64,000 nucleotides of DNA from CAWAPS01 sp963783945 (GTDB lineage: Bacteria > Actinomycetota > Acidimicrobiia > Acidimicrobiales > Palsa-688): positions 62,001-126,000 of the forward strand of contig CAWAPS010000032.1 in assembly GCA_963783945.1 (NCBI GenBank), written 5' to 3'. The notes below the pieces were generated by a model, which worked only from the letters and a program-made list of their open reading frames with translations, did not search any database and was not told where the DNA came from. This document shows, piece by piece, positions 1 to 7,031 of this stretch; the stretch's first letter is position 1, and every line of letters starts with the position of its first letter. The position numbers and the translations under genes were made by a program.

Positions 1-287
1 CGCGTCAACTGGTGGCCGGCAACCCCCTCCAGGGCGAGAAGCCGGGCCGTCTCGTAGGAACCGATGACAGTAGCGCCCGTGTTACGGGCGATGTACTGAG
101 CACCCGCCAGATGATCGAAATGCGAGTGACCGACCAGGAGGTAGTCGGCCCGATCGACATCGGGCGCGGACAACCCGACCTGAGGGGCGGCCGCGACCCG
201 GTCCATGTAGGCGTCGAGAAATATCACCAGATCTCCGATGGTCAGCCGGAAGGTGGAGACACCGAGCCATTCGAGCGTGCATGCCAT
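1..287 (-). CDS. MBL-fold metallo-hydrolase, N-terminal part
   Basis: This gene runs off the left edge, so only about 95 N-terminal residues are visible. They read MACTLEWLGVSTFRLTIGD and continue to DYLLVGHSHFDHLAG, which holds the HxHxDH zinc-binding signature of the metallo-beta-lactamase superfamily close to the N-terminus. A GGAG ribosome-binding site lies six bases before the ATG. The family includes hydrolases of many esters and thioesters, and the substrate cannot be told from this fragment. It points the same way as the amidohydrolase upstream of it, but a 70-nt inverted-repeat element separates the two. Confidence 0.85.
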   Translation of the reverse strand, partial: MACTLEWLGVSTFRLTIGDLVIFLDAYMDRVAAAPQVGLSAPDVDRADYLLVGHSHFDHLAGAQYIARNTGATVIGSYETARLLALEGVAGHQLT

Positions 288-317
288 GTTGACTCCGGCT
301 GTCCCGATCGATGAGGT

Positions 318-419
318 CACTTAGTGCCCGCGACGAAACAACTTGACGCAATTCTCTTGTAAACGTGGATGTCGTGGCACAGGACTTGTTCCAAGTTGTT
401 TCGTGTCGGGCACTTAGTG
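318..419. repeat. 70-nt inverted-repeat element, copy 1
   Basis: Two 28-nt arms (318-345 and 392-419) are inverted copies with three mismatches; the left arm begins CACTTAGTGCCCGCGACGAA. The core at 334-403 starts CGAAAC and ends GTTTCG. Read on the minus strand it matches a second element at 3752-3821 at 56 of 70 positions with no gap, loop included. The stop codon of the amidohydrolase lies inside the right arm. It may be a bidirectional terminator, but conservation of the loop points to a dispersed, possibly mobile, structured element. Confidence 0.8.
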
Positions 420-1640
420 CCGCGTGGGAACGTGGTGGTAGCCGGTGTACACGTCGCTGGCCTCGGCCCGCAGCGCTCCTACTGTGCACTTCTCTCGGGG
501 CCGGCGGGAGAACGGGTCGAAGCGGTAGACGCGCATGGCGTTGAGATGGGTGATCTTGTCGGTCTCGTCGTCTGGGACGCCGGCGAGATCCTTGCCCAAC
601 TTCTCCGGTGAAGTCGGCCAGGTGGAGTCCGAGTGGGGGTAGTCGCACTCCCAGGTGATCGAGTCGATCCCGATGTCGTGGCGCAGCTTGATGCCCGTGG
701 GATCCTCTATGAAGCATGTGACCACTCGCTCGCGAAACACTTGGCTCGGAAGCTTGTCGCCGAAGTCCAGACCTCGCCACGCGCTGTGGTGGTGGTAGTG
801 GTTGTCGATCTTGTCCAGGAAGTACGGGATCCAGCCGATTCCGCCCTCGCTGAGGGCGAACTTGAACGTCGGGAACTTGGTGAAGATCGCAGACCACACC
901 AGGTCGGCCGCGGCCCCCATGGTGTTGGTGGCGTCAAGGGTGTGCTTGACCTCGAAGGGCGCTTCATCAGAAGTGGACGATGACCTCGACGACGACCCGA
1001 TATGCATGCACACGACCGTCTGCATGTCCTCGCACGCCGCCCAGAACGGGTCCCAGTGGTCAGAGTGCAGGCTGGGCAAGCCGAGCGGCGCCGGGTTCTC
1101 GGCAAAGGTGACCGCGTGGCACCCGATGCCCGCGAGCCGGCGGACCTCTTCGGCCATGAGCGAGGGATCCCATACCGGGACGAGCCCGAGGGGGATGAAC
1201 CGGTCGGGGTGGGCGCCGCACCAGCCTTCGACGTGCCAGTCGTTGTAGGCGCGCAGCAAGGCAATGGCGAGATCCTTATCCGGGGTGTGCAGGAACTGCC
1301 GGGCCGCGAATCCGGCCCACGACGGGAAATTCAGTGACGCCAAGACGCCGTTGGCGCTCATGTCCCGGACCCGCTGGTGGACGTCATAGCAACCGGACCG
1401 CATGTCCTCGAACGCTTGGGCGTCCATGCCGTAGTCCTCCGGCGGCCGACCGGCCACCGCGTTCAGCCCGGCGTTGGCCGATCGCTGCCCGAGGTACTCC
1501 CACGCGTCAGTGCCATCGTCCTGCTTGATCAGCTTGGGCACCTGGTCGGCGTACTTCCTCGGGACCCGCCCCTTCCACATGTCGGGCGGCTCGATGACGT
1601 GGTCGTCAACGCTGATGAGGATCATGTCTTCGAGTTTCAT
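414..1640 (-). CDS. Amidohydrolase family 2 (COG2159, ACMSD-like)
   Basis: This 408-residue protein is a metal-dependent hydrolase or decarboxylase of the amidohydrolase-2 family, which includes ACMSD and related ring-cleavage decarboxylases. Visible family marks are the N-terminal SVDDHVIEP (metal ligands), the central histidine in VCMHIGSS, EGGIGWIPYFLDK, and the late acidic ligand in ECDYPHSDSTWP. The ATG at 1640 is chosen because GGAGACC precedes it and the conserved domain starts at once; an in-frame extension to 1733 would run into the regulator gene. It lies 49 nt downstream of the TetR gene and is probably co-transcribed with it. The neighbourhood points to breakdown of a cyclic or aromatic compound, but the substrate is unknown. 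Confidence 0.85.
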   Translation of the reverse strand: MKLEDMILISVDDHVIEPPDMWKGRVPRKYADQVPKLIKQDDGTDAWEYLGQRSANAGLNAVAGRPPEDYGMDAQAFEDMRSGCYDVHQRVRDMSANGVLASLNFPSWAGFAARQFLHTPDKDLAIALLRAYNDWHVEGWCGAHPDRFIPLGLVPVWDPSLMAEEVRRLAGIGCHAVTFAENPAPLGLPSLHSDHWDPFWAACEDMQTVVCMHIGSSSRSSSTSDEAPFEVKHTLDATNTMGAAADLVWSAIFTKFPTFKFALSEGGIGWIPYFLDKIDNHYHHHSAWRGLDFGDKLPSQVFRERVVTCFIEDPTGIKLRHDIGIDSITWECDYPHSDSTWPTSPEKLGKDLAGVPDDETDKITHLNAMRVYRFDPFSRRPREKCTVGALRAEASDVYTGYHHVPTRH

Positions 1641-1689
1641 CTTGGTCTCCAGTCCCCGATTGTCATCTGACCCACCTTCCGTTCCAGTC

Positions 1690-2364
1690 TCATGCCCCGA
1701 CCCCACGCTGGAGGGGAGCGAGAGTGGCCGCATGCTCGAGCAGGCGCACCCTCATCCGCGGCCGGGCGACGGCCAGCAGGCAGACGTCCCACGCGTGCAG
1801 TACCGCAGCGTGCAGCTCGGCGTCATCCACCGCCCCGAAGACCCAACGACGAGCCAGGTGCTGGTGCAGCATGCTGGCCTGGTCGACGAGGACCTCGGCC
1901 GGGAGATCGTCACGTAGGGCTCCAGCCGCGGTCGCCGTTCGGACCGCCTCGATCGTGAGGTCACGCCCGCGCCAACGGTGCTCCAGGCGCCCGTACATTG
2001 CCTCGTCCGACAAAACTGCGGCCAGCACCCCCTTGGGTACCGAACCACTCACCATGGTGTCGATCTGGATTGTCACCGCCTCCCAGATCCGCTCGATCGG
2101 GTCGGTCGCCGAGATCTCGTGGTGGGCGACGTTGACTGCGTCGAGCGAGTGCTGTACCAGCTCAGTCAGCAGCCCATCCTTATCGCCGAACAGATTGTAG
2201 AGGGTGCGCACGCTGACGCCGGCTCGCGCCGCCAGGCCGCGCATCGACACCTCGTCCACTCCGTATTGCTCCACGAAGGACCGTGCCTCCTCGAGGATGC
2301 GACGACCGTTTCGGTCGCGCACACGGGACCGAAACGGTCGATCAGGCTGTGGGCGGTCGCTCAT
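1690..2364 (-). CDS. TetR family transcriptional regulator
   Basis: This 224-residue protein has an N-terminal TetR DNA-binding domain (about residues 18-65) with the helix-turn-helix signature DEVSMRGLAARAGVSVRTLY followed by NLFGDKDGLL. The C-terminal helical half is divergent and should bind the inducer. It is transcribed divergently from the cytochrome P450 gene, and a 28-bp motif at 2389-2416 sits between the two starts. The same motif occurs upstream of the second amidohydrolase and the deacylase. By position this is the obvious candidate for a local regulator of the island, which is an inference. The ATG at 2364 leaves a 91-bp divergent region. Upstream in-frame codons exist but would put the shared motif inside the coding sequence. 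Confidence 0.85.
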   Translation of the reverse strand: MSDRPQPDRPFRSRVRDRNGRRILEEARSFVEQYGVDEVSMRGLAARAGVSVRTLYNLFGDKDGLLTELVQHSLDAVNVAHHEISATDPIERIWEAVTIQIDTMVSGSVPKGVLAAVLSDEAMYGRLEHRWRGRDLTIEAVRTATAAGALRDDLPAEVLVDQASMLHQHLARRWVFGAVDDAELHAAVLHAWDVCLLAVARPRMRVRLLEHAATLAPLQRGVGA

Positions 2365-2388
2365 GGGTTCGATTCCGGTCACTGTAGA

Positions 2389-2416
2389 CGAAAGTTGCCA
2401 CGCTGTGTTAGAAATG
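2389..2416 (+). promoter_or_regulatory. Shared 28-bp motif, copy A
   Basis: The motif reads CGAAAGTTGCCACG, then C, then TGTGTTAGAAATG. It lies 40 nt before the P450 start and 24 nt before the TetR start on the other strand. An otherwise identical copy with A at the variable base is at 6956-6983 on the opposite strand. It is not a clean palindrome and does not resolve into standard -35/-10 boxes, so an operator or activator site is the best reading. Confidence 0.6.
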
Positions 2417-2455
2417 TGTTCGACCAGGGCGCCACCAGGGTGCCGAGGGGGAGCC

Positions 2456-3658
2456 ATGACCGAGACCGCGAGCGGCACCTACACAGGCACGATCTTCGAG
2501 CGGATGGAGGGGGCGACTGGCCGCCACCCGCAGGCGACGTACTCGTCGATGCGTGCCACCTCCCCGGCGGAGCGAGTCGGCGACGGGCGCGTCGTTGCGA
2601 CCACCCGGGCCGCGGTTGCCGAGGTGCTCGGGCGCCCGGACATCTACTCGGCGCGGATGGAGGTGGGACGGCACGGCAACGTGCGGCCGCTCATACCTCT
2701 CGAGGTCGATCCGCCCGAGCACAAGAAGTTCCGCAAGATCATGGATCCGATGTTCGCCCCGCAGCGGATGCAGCGCCTGGCCATGCCGATCGAACGCCTC
2801 GTCAATCACCTGATCGACGGATTCATCGATGAGCGCGAGATCGACTTCGCGCAGCAGTTCTCGATCCCGTTCCCCTCGCAGGTGTTCCTCACGCTGCTCG
2901 GCCTGCCGCTCGAGGAGACGTGGCGTTTCGTGGCCATGAAGGACGGCATCAGCCGCCCGTTCCACGTCCTTGGCGTGCCGATGAACAGCCCCGAGGCGCG
3001 TGCCTTCCAGCACAAGACGGCCCAGGAGCTCTACGACTACTTCGATGACGTCCTCAACGACCGCCAAGCCGCGCCGAAAGACGACCTGCTGAGCCATTTC
3101 CTCGCCGCCGAGGTCGGTGGCCAGCGTCTCAGTCGCGAGGAAATCCTCGACGTCTGCTTCTTGTTCTTCATCGCCGGCCTGGACACGGTGTCGGCGTCGC
3201 TGGAATGTTTCTTTGCCTATCTCGCCGAGCACCCGGACGCCCGTGCGTCGCTGGTGGCCGCCCCCGACTCCGCGCCACGCGTCGTCGAGGAGCTGCTTCG
3301 GTGGGAGACCCCGGTCATGCTTGTGTCGCGGACCGCGGCTCAGGACGCGTACCTGGCGGGATGTCCGGTCCATGCCGGTGACGAGGTTTACGCCTTCATC
3401 GGGTCGGCCAACACCGACGAAACCGCATTCCCCGATGCCGGCCGAGTGCGCTGGGACCGCGAGATCAACCCGCACATCGCCTTCGGCGCCGGCGTCCATC
3501 GCTGCCTCGGGTCACACCTGGCCCGGCTCGAGCTTCGGATCGCGCTTCGCGAGTGGCATGCCCGTATCCCGCACTACCAGATCCTCCCGGGACACGAGTT
3601 CAAGTACACGATGGGGATCCGCGCCGTTGACTCGTTCCCGATGCTGCTCGGCGCATAG
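2456..3658 (+). CDS. Cytochrome P450
   Basis: This 400-residue soluble bacterial P450 has the expected motifs: the I-helix AGLDT oxygen-activation signature at about 240-244, ExxR in EELLRWETPV, and the heme-binding loop FGAGVHRCLG with Cys350 as thiolate ligand. It should hydroxylate a small hydrophobic substrate using separate ferredoxin and reductase partners, none of which are encoded in the window. The ATG at 2456 follows GAGGGGGAG. The first residues after the start lead into the usual P450 N-terminal region. It diverges from tetR and converges on the Rieske-associated gene. A 70-nt structured element lies about 95 nt past its stop. Confidence 0.93.
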   Translation: MTETASGTYTGTIFERMEGATGRHPQATYSSMRATSPAERVGDGRVVATTRAAVAEVLGRPDIYSARMEVGRHGNVRPLIPLEVDPPEHKKFRKIMDPMFAPQRMQRLAMPIERLVNHLIDGFIDEREIDFAQQFSIPFPSQVFLTLLGLPLEETWRFVAMKDGISRPFHVLGVPMNSPEARAFQHKTAQELYDYFDDVLNDRQAAPKDDLLSHFLAAEVGGQRLSREEILDVCFLFFIAGLDTVSASLECFFAYLAEHPDARASLVAAPDSAPRVVEELLRWETPVMLVSRTAAQDAYLAGCPVHAGDEVYAFIGSANTDETAFPDAGRVRWDREINPHIAFGAGVHRCLGSHLARLELRIALREWHARIPHYQILPGHEFKYTMGIRAVDSFPMLLGA

Positions 3659-3751
3659 TCCTGAGCCCGATGGACGGGTCGCGCCTCCCGGTGGCGGCGC
3701 CTTTGCGTCATCGCCGTCTCGGAGCAGTGCGACCCGGCTAAGGACCCGCCA

Positions 3752-3821
3752 CGAAACAACCTGGAACACGTCCGCTGCCGCGGCACGCATATCTACAAGA
3801 AAGTTGCGTCAAGTGGTTTCG
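3752..3821. repeat. 70-nt inverted-repeat element, copy 2
   Basis: This copy starts CGAAACAACCTGGAACACGT and ends with TTGCGTCAAGTGGTTTCG. It is 56/70 identical, without gaps, to the minus strand of 334-403. The flanks (CTAAGGACCCGC on the left, GCGAGCCCTAACG on the right) extend the inverted symmetry. It sits in the convergent gap between the P450 stop and the stop of the Rieske-associated gene. As with copy 1, it lies at gene 3' ends. Confidence 0.8.
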
Positions 3822-3830
3822 CCGCGAGCC

Positions 3831-4205
3831 CTAACGGGTGCCCGATGGCTGTGGCGCCGTCCCGTCGAAGTCCTCGGTGCCCCGCTCGATGGTCAGGTGG
3901 GCCTGAAGCCGAGCGTGGCGAGGCTCGGCGTCCTTCTGGTTCTCGACCGCGAGGGAAACGTGCGCCAGCGTGAGCATCAGGTCGAGCAGACACTGCTCAG
4001 CCGGTGTCAGGGCATCGAGCGGCCGCCCGTCGAGGTGCCCCAACGCGGGCTCGAGCAGTCTACGACCGGCGTCGTAAAACGCCCGGCGCTCCTGTGGATC
4101 GCTGGCGATGCGGCGGCGCATGCGCGCGTCGCTGCCGTGCACCGACCACCGCTCGACGAAGGGTTCCAGCGTCTCGAAGCCCGACGGAAGCAGGGAAGCG
4201 GTCAT
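3831..4205 (-). CDS. Small Rieske-associated conserved protein
   Basis: This 124-residue protein begins MTASLLPSGFETLEPFVERW. It is mostly helical in character, with no metal or cofactor motif that I can recognise. Its ATG overlaps the Rieske oxygenase stop by one base pair step (ATGA), so the two are translationally coupled and probably work together. It is not a typical NTF2-like ring-hydroxylase beta subunit, being too short and lacking that pattern. A role as a small accessory or dehydratase-like partner is a guess. The gene is the last of the amidohydrolase-Rieske operon, and its stop abuts the second 70-nt element. Confidence 0.65.
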   Translation of the reverse strand: MTASLLPSGFETLEPFVERWSVHGSDARMRRRIASDPQERRAFYDAGRRLLEPALGHLDGRPLDALTPAEQCLLDLMLTLAHVSLAVENQKDAEPRHARLQAHLTIERGTEDFDGTAPQPSGTR

Positions 4206-5413
4206 CGAAGCGCGGACCTCGACGCACCACCAGAGCGCTCGATGTGCGCATTGACCATTCCTTGCACGCTCAGGTGGAAGTGGCGGCAGAGCGATTCCTG
4301 GGCCTGGAAGTGGAGGTGTTCGAGCGCACCTGACCGCAAGCCTCGCTGGCTGGCCTCGATGAGCTCGCGGTCCTCTACGTGTACATCCAATACCGAGGCG
4401 GTGCTGTACTCGCGGCTGAAGCGGGTCGACGCGCTCCAGTCGGCTCCTTCCCAGTACACCCTGACCACCGCCCTGCTCCGCTCCGGCCCGACCGGCCATA
4501 CCTGCTGGGTGAAGCAACTCCGACCCCCCATCGGGGCGATGAAGATGTTTGGGAACAGGCAGTAGAACTCCCTCGAGGACCGGCCGGGCGCCGTGCTGGC
4601 GGCAGCCACGGCCGACGTCATCGCCTTGCGTTGGACCTCGCGGAGATCGGGATCGGGCCTCATCCACAAGGTCATGCTGCGATGCAAGCCCGAAAACCGG
4701 TACGCCGTCGGGTACCCGAAGGGGTTATCCGGCGACGTCGCGCTCCCCCCGCTGGAAGGGGCATGCACCCAGCGGAGGTGATAGGTCTCCTGAAAGTTGT
4801 CGAACGCCGTTTTCCAGTTGGCATCGACCTCGTAGCTGTACTGGCAGAAGTCGCTGAAGCGCCCAAGCTCCAGCCCCTCGAGCTCGTCGGCGATCGGGCC
4901 GAGGAACTCGCGAAGCGTCTGCTCCGGCAACGGGTCAAAGTTGACGAAGACGAAGCCGGCGCAGGTTTCAACCGCCACCGGGCGCAGGCCGCACGCCGCC
5001 TTGTCGAGGGAGAAGAACCTCTGCTCGTCGGGCACGAGACGCAACGAGCCGTCGTTGCCGTAGTTCCACATGTGGTAGTGGCAGCTGAACGAACCGGCGC
5101 GGCCGGAGTCCTCCCAGACGAGCTGCGTGCCGCGGTGCGAGCAGACGTTGTGGAAGGCGCGAAGCAAACCGTCGGAGGACCGGGTGATGAGCACCGACGC
5201 CCTCGCCATCTCGATCGAGCGCACGATGAACGAGTTCGGCTCGGCCACCTCGCTCTCGCGCCCCACGTGGAGCCACGTGCGCCGGAAGATCGCATCCCGT
5301 TCGCGCTCGAAGTGCGCGTGGTCGTAGTAGGGCGCCGCAGGCACCGGGTCCGTCCCCAGGAACGCCAGATCGTCGTTCGGAACCGCTTGAAAACCTTCAA
5401 CCCCACGCGTCAT
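4202..5413 (-). CDS. Rieske non-heme iron oxygenase, catalytic subunit
   Basis: This 403-residue protein is an aromatic ring-hydroxylating dioxygenase alpha subunit or a related Rieske monooxygenase. The [2Fe-2S] Rieske cluster ligands are visible as C91xH93 and C111xxH114 (CSHRG and CHYHMW). The mononuclear iron site is marked by FDNFQETYHLRWVH, giving His212 and His217, with a later Asp in the VLDVHVEDRE stretch. The fold should activate O2 with electrons delivered by a reductase that is not in this window. The start lies 16 nt after the stop of the second amidohydrolase, and the stop overlaps the next start, so the three genes form one operon. The substrate is unknown; aromatic or steroid-like compounds are plausible from context. 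Confidence 0.9.
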   Translation of the reverse strand: MTRGVEGFQAVPNDDLAFLGTDPVPAAPYYDHAHFERERDAIFRRTWLHVGRESEVAEPNSFIVRSIEMARASVLITRSSDGLLRAFHNVCSHRGTQLVWEDSGRAGSFSCHYHMWNYGNDGSLRLVPDEQRFFSLDKAACGLRPVAVETCAGFVFVNFDPLPEQTLREFLGPIADELEGLELGRFSDFCQYSYEVDANWKTAFDNFQETYHLRWVHAPSSGGSATSPDNPFGYPTAYRFSGLHRSMTLWMRPDPDLREVQRKAMTSAVAAASTAPGRSSREFYCLFPNIFIAPMGGRSCFTQQVWPVGPERSRAVVRVYWEGADWSASTRFSREYSTASVLDVHVEDRELIEASQRGLRSGALEHLHFQAQESLCRHFHLSVQGMVNAHIERSGGASRSALR

Positions 5414-5429
5414 TGTTCCCGGGCCACTC

Positions 5430-6926
5430 TTATCGCCCGTCTCCGGCCAGAAAAGGCTCGACCCTGGTGCCGTCGAAGAACTGCGGGTTCACTCCAGCGA
5501 AGAACTCACACGGATACTCGAAGGTGAACCGGCGCAGGTCGGCTTCGTCGATCAAACCGCGCTCGACCATCTCGAACGCCTCGGGAAGGATCCCTCGGAT
5601 GTCAGGGACGTCCCAGTGCCCCATGTCCGACCCCAACGTCGCCCGCAGCCTCGCTCCGCCCGGGTTGGTGGCGGGGTTGAACGCCCAAGCCGTGAGCGGG
5701 TCGTCGGCCTCGCAGCCAAAGAAGAACCGAGGCACGAAGAGGTCCTGGATGTCCTCGACGGTCTCGATCTCGCACGCCGCGAAGTCGTCGATCCCCTCGT
5801 CGGTGCCGAGCTGGGACGCGATGCCCCCGGGCCGGCCCGCCAGCTTCTCGCGGACGTCGGCGTTGCCGTACTTCTCCATGAGGCGCAGGAACTCGGGCTC
5901 CGAGGCCGCCGACGCTTCGACGTAACCGCGGATGGCGTTGATGTTGCGCTTCTCCCAGCGATGCACCATCTCGGCATAGAGAACGCACGCCCATCCCACG
6001 CCGCATTCGAGGAACTGGAACTTGAGGGTGGGAAACCGGCGGGTGACCCCGCCGAGGAAGAGTGAACGGCACAGGATGTCGCTCGCCTCGCCGAAGTTGC
6101 CGGCATGGTTGAAGGTGTAGTTGGTGGGAGATCGACGGAAGCCGACGCTATAGGCCGTGCTGTGCGAGACGAGCGGCACCTGGAGCTCGGCGCACTTGGC
6201 CCAGAACCGGTCGTAGTCGTGGTCGCTGTCGATACCGAGAGAGTCGAGGCGGTAGGTGGACTGGAACAGCTCGGGATGCGACTCGTGCACCGCCGGGATC
6301 GGTCGGGCCAAGTAACCGATCATCGCCACCTTGAGGCCGAGCTGCGTCACCGCGTACTCGACCTCGGCGATGGCCTCCTCAGGCGTGTTCATCGGGATCA
6401 CCGCGGCAGGGGTCATTTGGTCGCTGAACTCCCCGTATTCGGCGGCGTTGATGGTGTTGAGCGTCCGGCACGCCACTTGGCGTAGCTCGGTGTCATCGAT
6501 GTGCGGGTAGAGGAGGGCCCCGCTCGGGTAGAGCACGGAGAAATCGATGCCGATCTCCTCCAACCGCTCGGCCCGGAGGGAGGGTAACAACGCCGTGGCC
6601 CGGTCCAGTGGATTGCTGTGCGGCGGACCCCACCCCGGCAAAGGCGTCCCCCACCGCCGCCGTTCCTCGGGTGACTGCCCGATCCAGCGGGATGATCCGA
6701 ACGCTTGACCCATCGGTGTCGTTCGAGCGAGCAGGTGGGAACGCAGGCTCGGCGCCGAGGTGAGCTCGTCGCGCAAGTCGGAGCCGGCGAGTTGGGCCGC
6801 CGTCTCGATGAACTTCTCCTCGAAGAGCGGAGTGAATTCGATGTAGTGCGCATCGGAATCGATCACCGGATGGCCGAGGGCGGCGCGCAGCGCAGCCGGG
6901 TCGCGATCTTCGTCGAGCTTCGTCAT
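5430..6926 (-). CDS. Amidohydrolase family protein (second copy)
   Basis: This 498-residue metal-dependent hydrolase belongs to the amidohydrolase-2 family but is longer than the first copy. Ligand motifs are DSDAHYIE near the N-terminus, LVSHSTAYS and TFNHAGNFGEASD in the middle, and LGSDMGHWD late in the chain. The ATG at 6926 is fixed by AGGGGGA just upstream and by start of homology. It leads an operon with the Rieske oxygenase and its small partner. Its promoter region carries copy B of the 28-bp motif, tying it to the P450/TetR divergon. It probably hydrolyses or decarboxylates a ring-oxidised intermediate (inference). Confidence 0.85.
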   Translation of the reverse strand: MTKLDEDRDPAALRAALGHPVIDSDAHYIEFTPLFEEKFIETAAQLAGSDLRDELTSAPSLRSHLLARTTPMGQAFGSSRWIGQSPEERRRWGTPLPGWGPPHSNPLDRATALLPSLRAERLEEIGIDFSVLYPSGALLYPHIDDTELRQVACRTLNTINAAEYGEFSDQMTPAAVIPMNTPEEAIAEVEYAVTQLGLKVAMIGYLARPIPAVHESHPELFQSTYRLDSLGIDSDHDYDRFWAKCAELQVPLVSHSTAYSVGFRRSPTNYTFNHAGNFGEASDILCRSLFLGGVTRRFPTLKFQFLECGVGWACVLYAEMVHRWEKRNINAIRGYVEASAASEPEFLRLMEKYGNADVREKLAGRPGGIASQLGTDEGIDDFAACEIETVEDIQDLFVPRFFFGCEADDPLTAWAFNPATNPGGARLRATLGSDMGHWDVPDIRGILPEAFEMVERGLIDEADLRRFTFEYPCEFFAGVNPQFFDGTRVEPFLAGDGR

Positions 6927-6955
6927 GGTTCCCCCTGACACTCGTGCATGATGAG

Positions 6956-6983
6956 CATTTCTAACACATCGTGGCAACTTTCG
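6956..6983 (-). promoter_or_regulatory. Shared 28-bp motif, copy B
   Basis: Read on the minus strand this is CGAAAGTTGCCACG, then A, then TGTGTTAGAAATG, so 27 of 28 bases match copy A at 2389-2416. It lies 29 nt before the start of the second amidohydrolase and about 48 nt before the deacylase start on the plus strand. The similar distance and orientation relative to the P450 and amidohydrolase starts suggest that one regulator controls both divergent units. Confidence 0.6.
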
Positions 6984-7031
6984 CCTAGAGTCCTTCACAG
7001 CCCATCGTGGGCGCCGAGAGGGTGGAGCGTG

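Noticed and set aside
82..897. A 271-codon open frame antisense to the first amidohydrolase and the 70-nt element
   Set aside because: It is a GC-rich shadow frame with Arg/Pro-rich low-complexity sequence and no domain. The real genes here are the MBL hydrolase and the amidohydrolase in other frames.
2366..2383. GGGTTCGATTCC looking like a tRNA T-loop
   Set aside because: No acceptor, D or anticodon arm can be drawn around it.
2389..2416. The 28-bp motif as a -35/-10 promoter
   Set aside because: TTGCCA could be a -35 box, but no fitting -10 box lies 16-18 bp downstream in both copies.
3117..4565. A 482-codon plus-strand frame running through the P450 gene, the 70-nt element and the Rieske genes
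   Set aside because: It spans real genes on both strands and has Arg/Ser/Pro-rich composition typical of frame shadows.
4379..5527. A 382-codon plus-strand frame opposite the Rieske oxygenase
   Set aside because: The minus-strand Rieske gene has all metal ligands. The plus frame has no family pattern.
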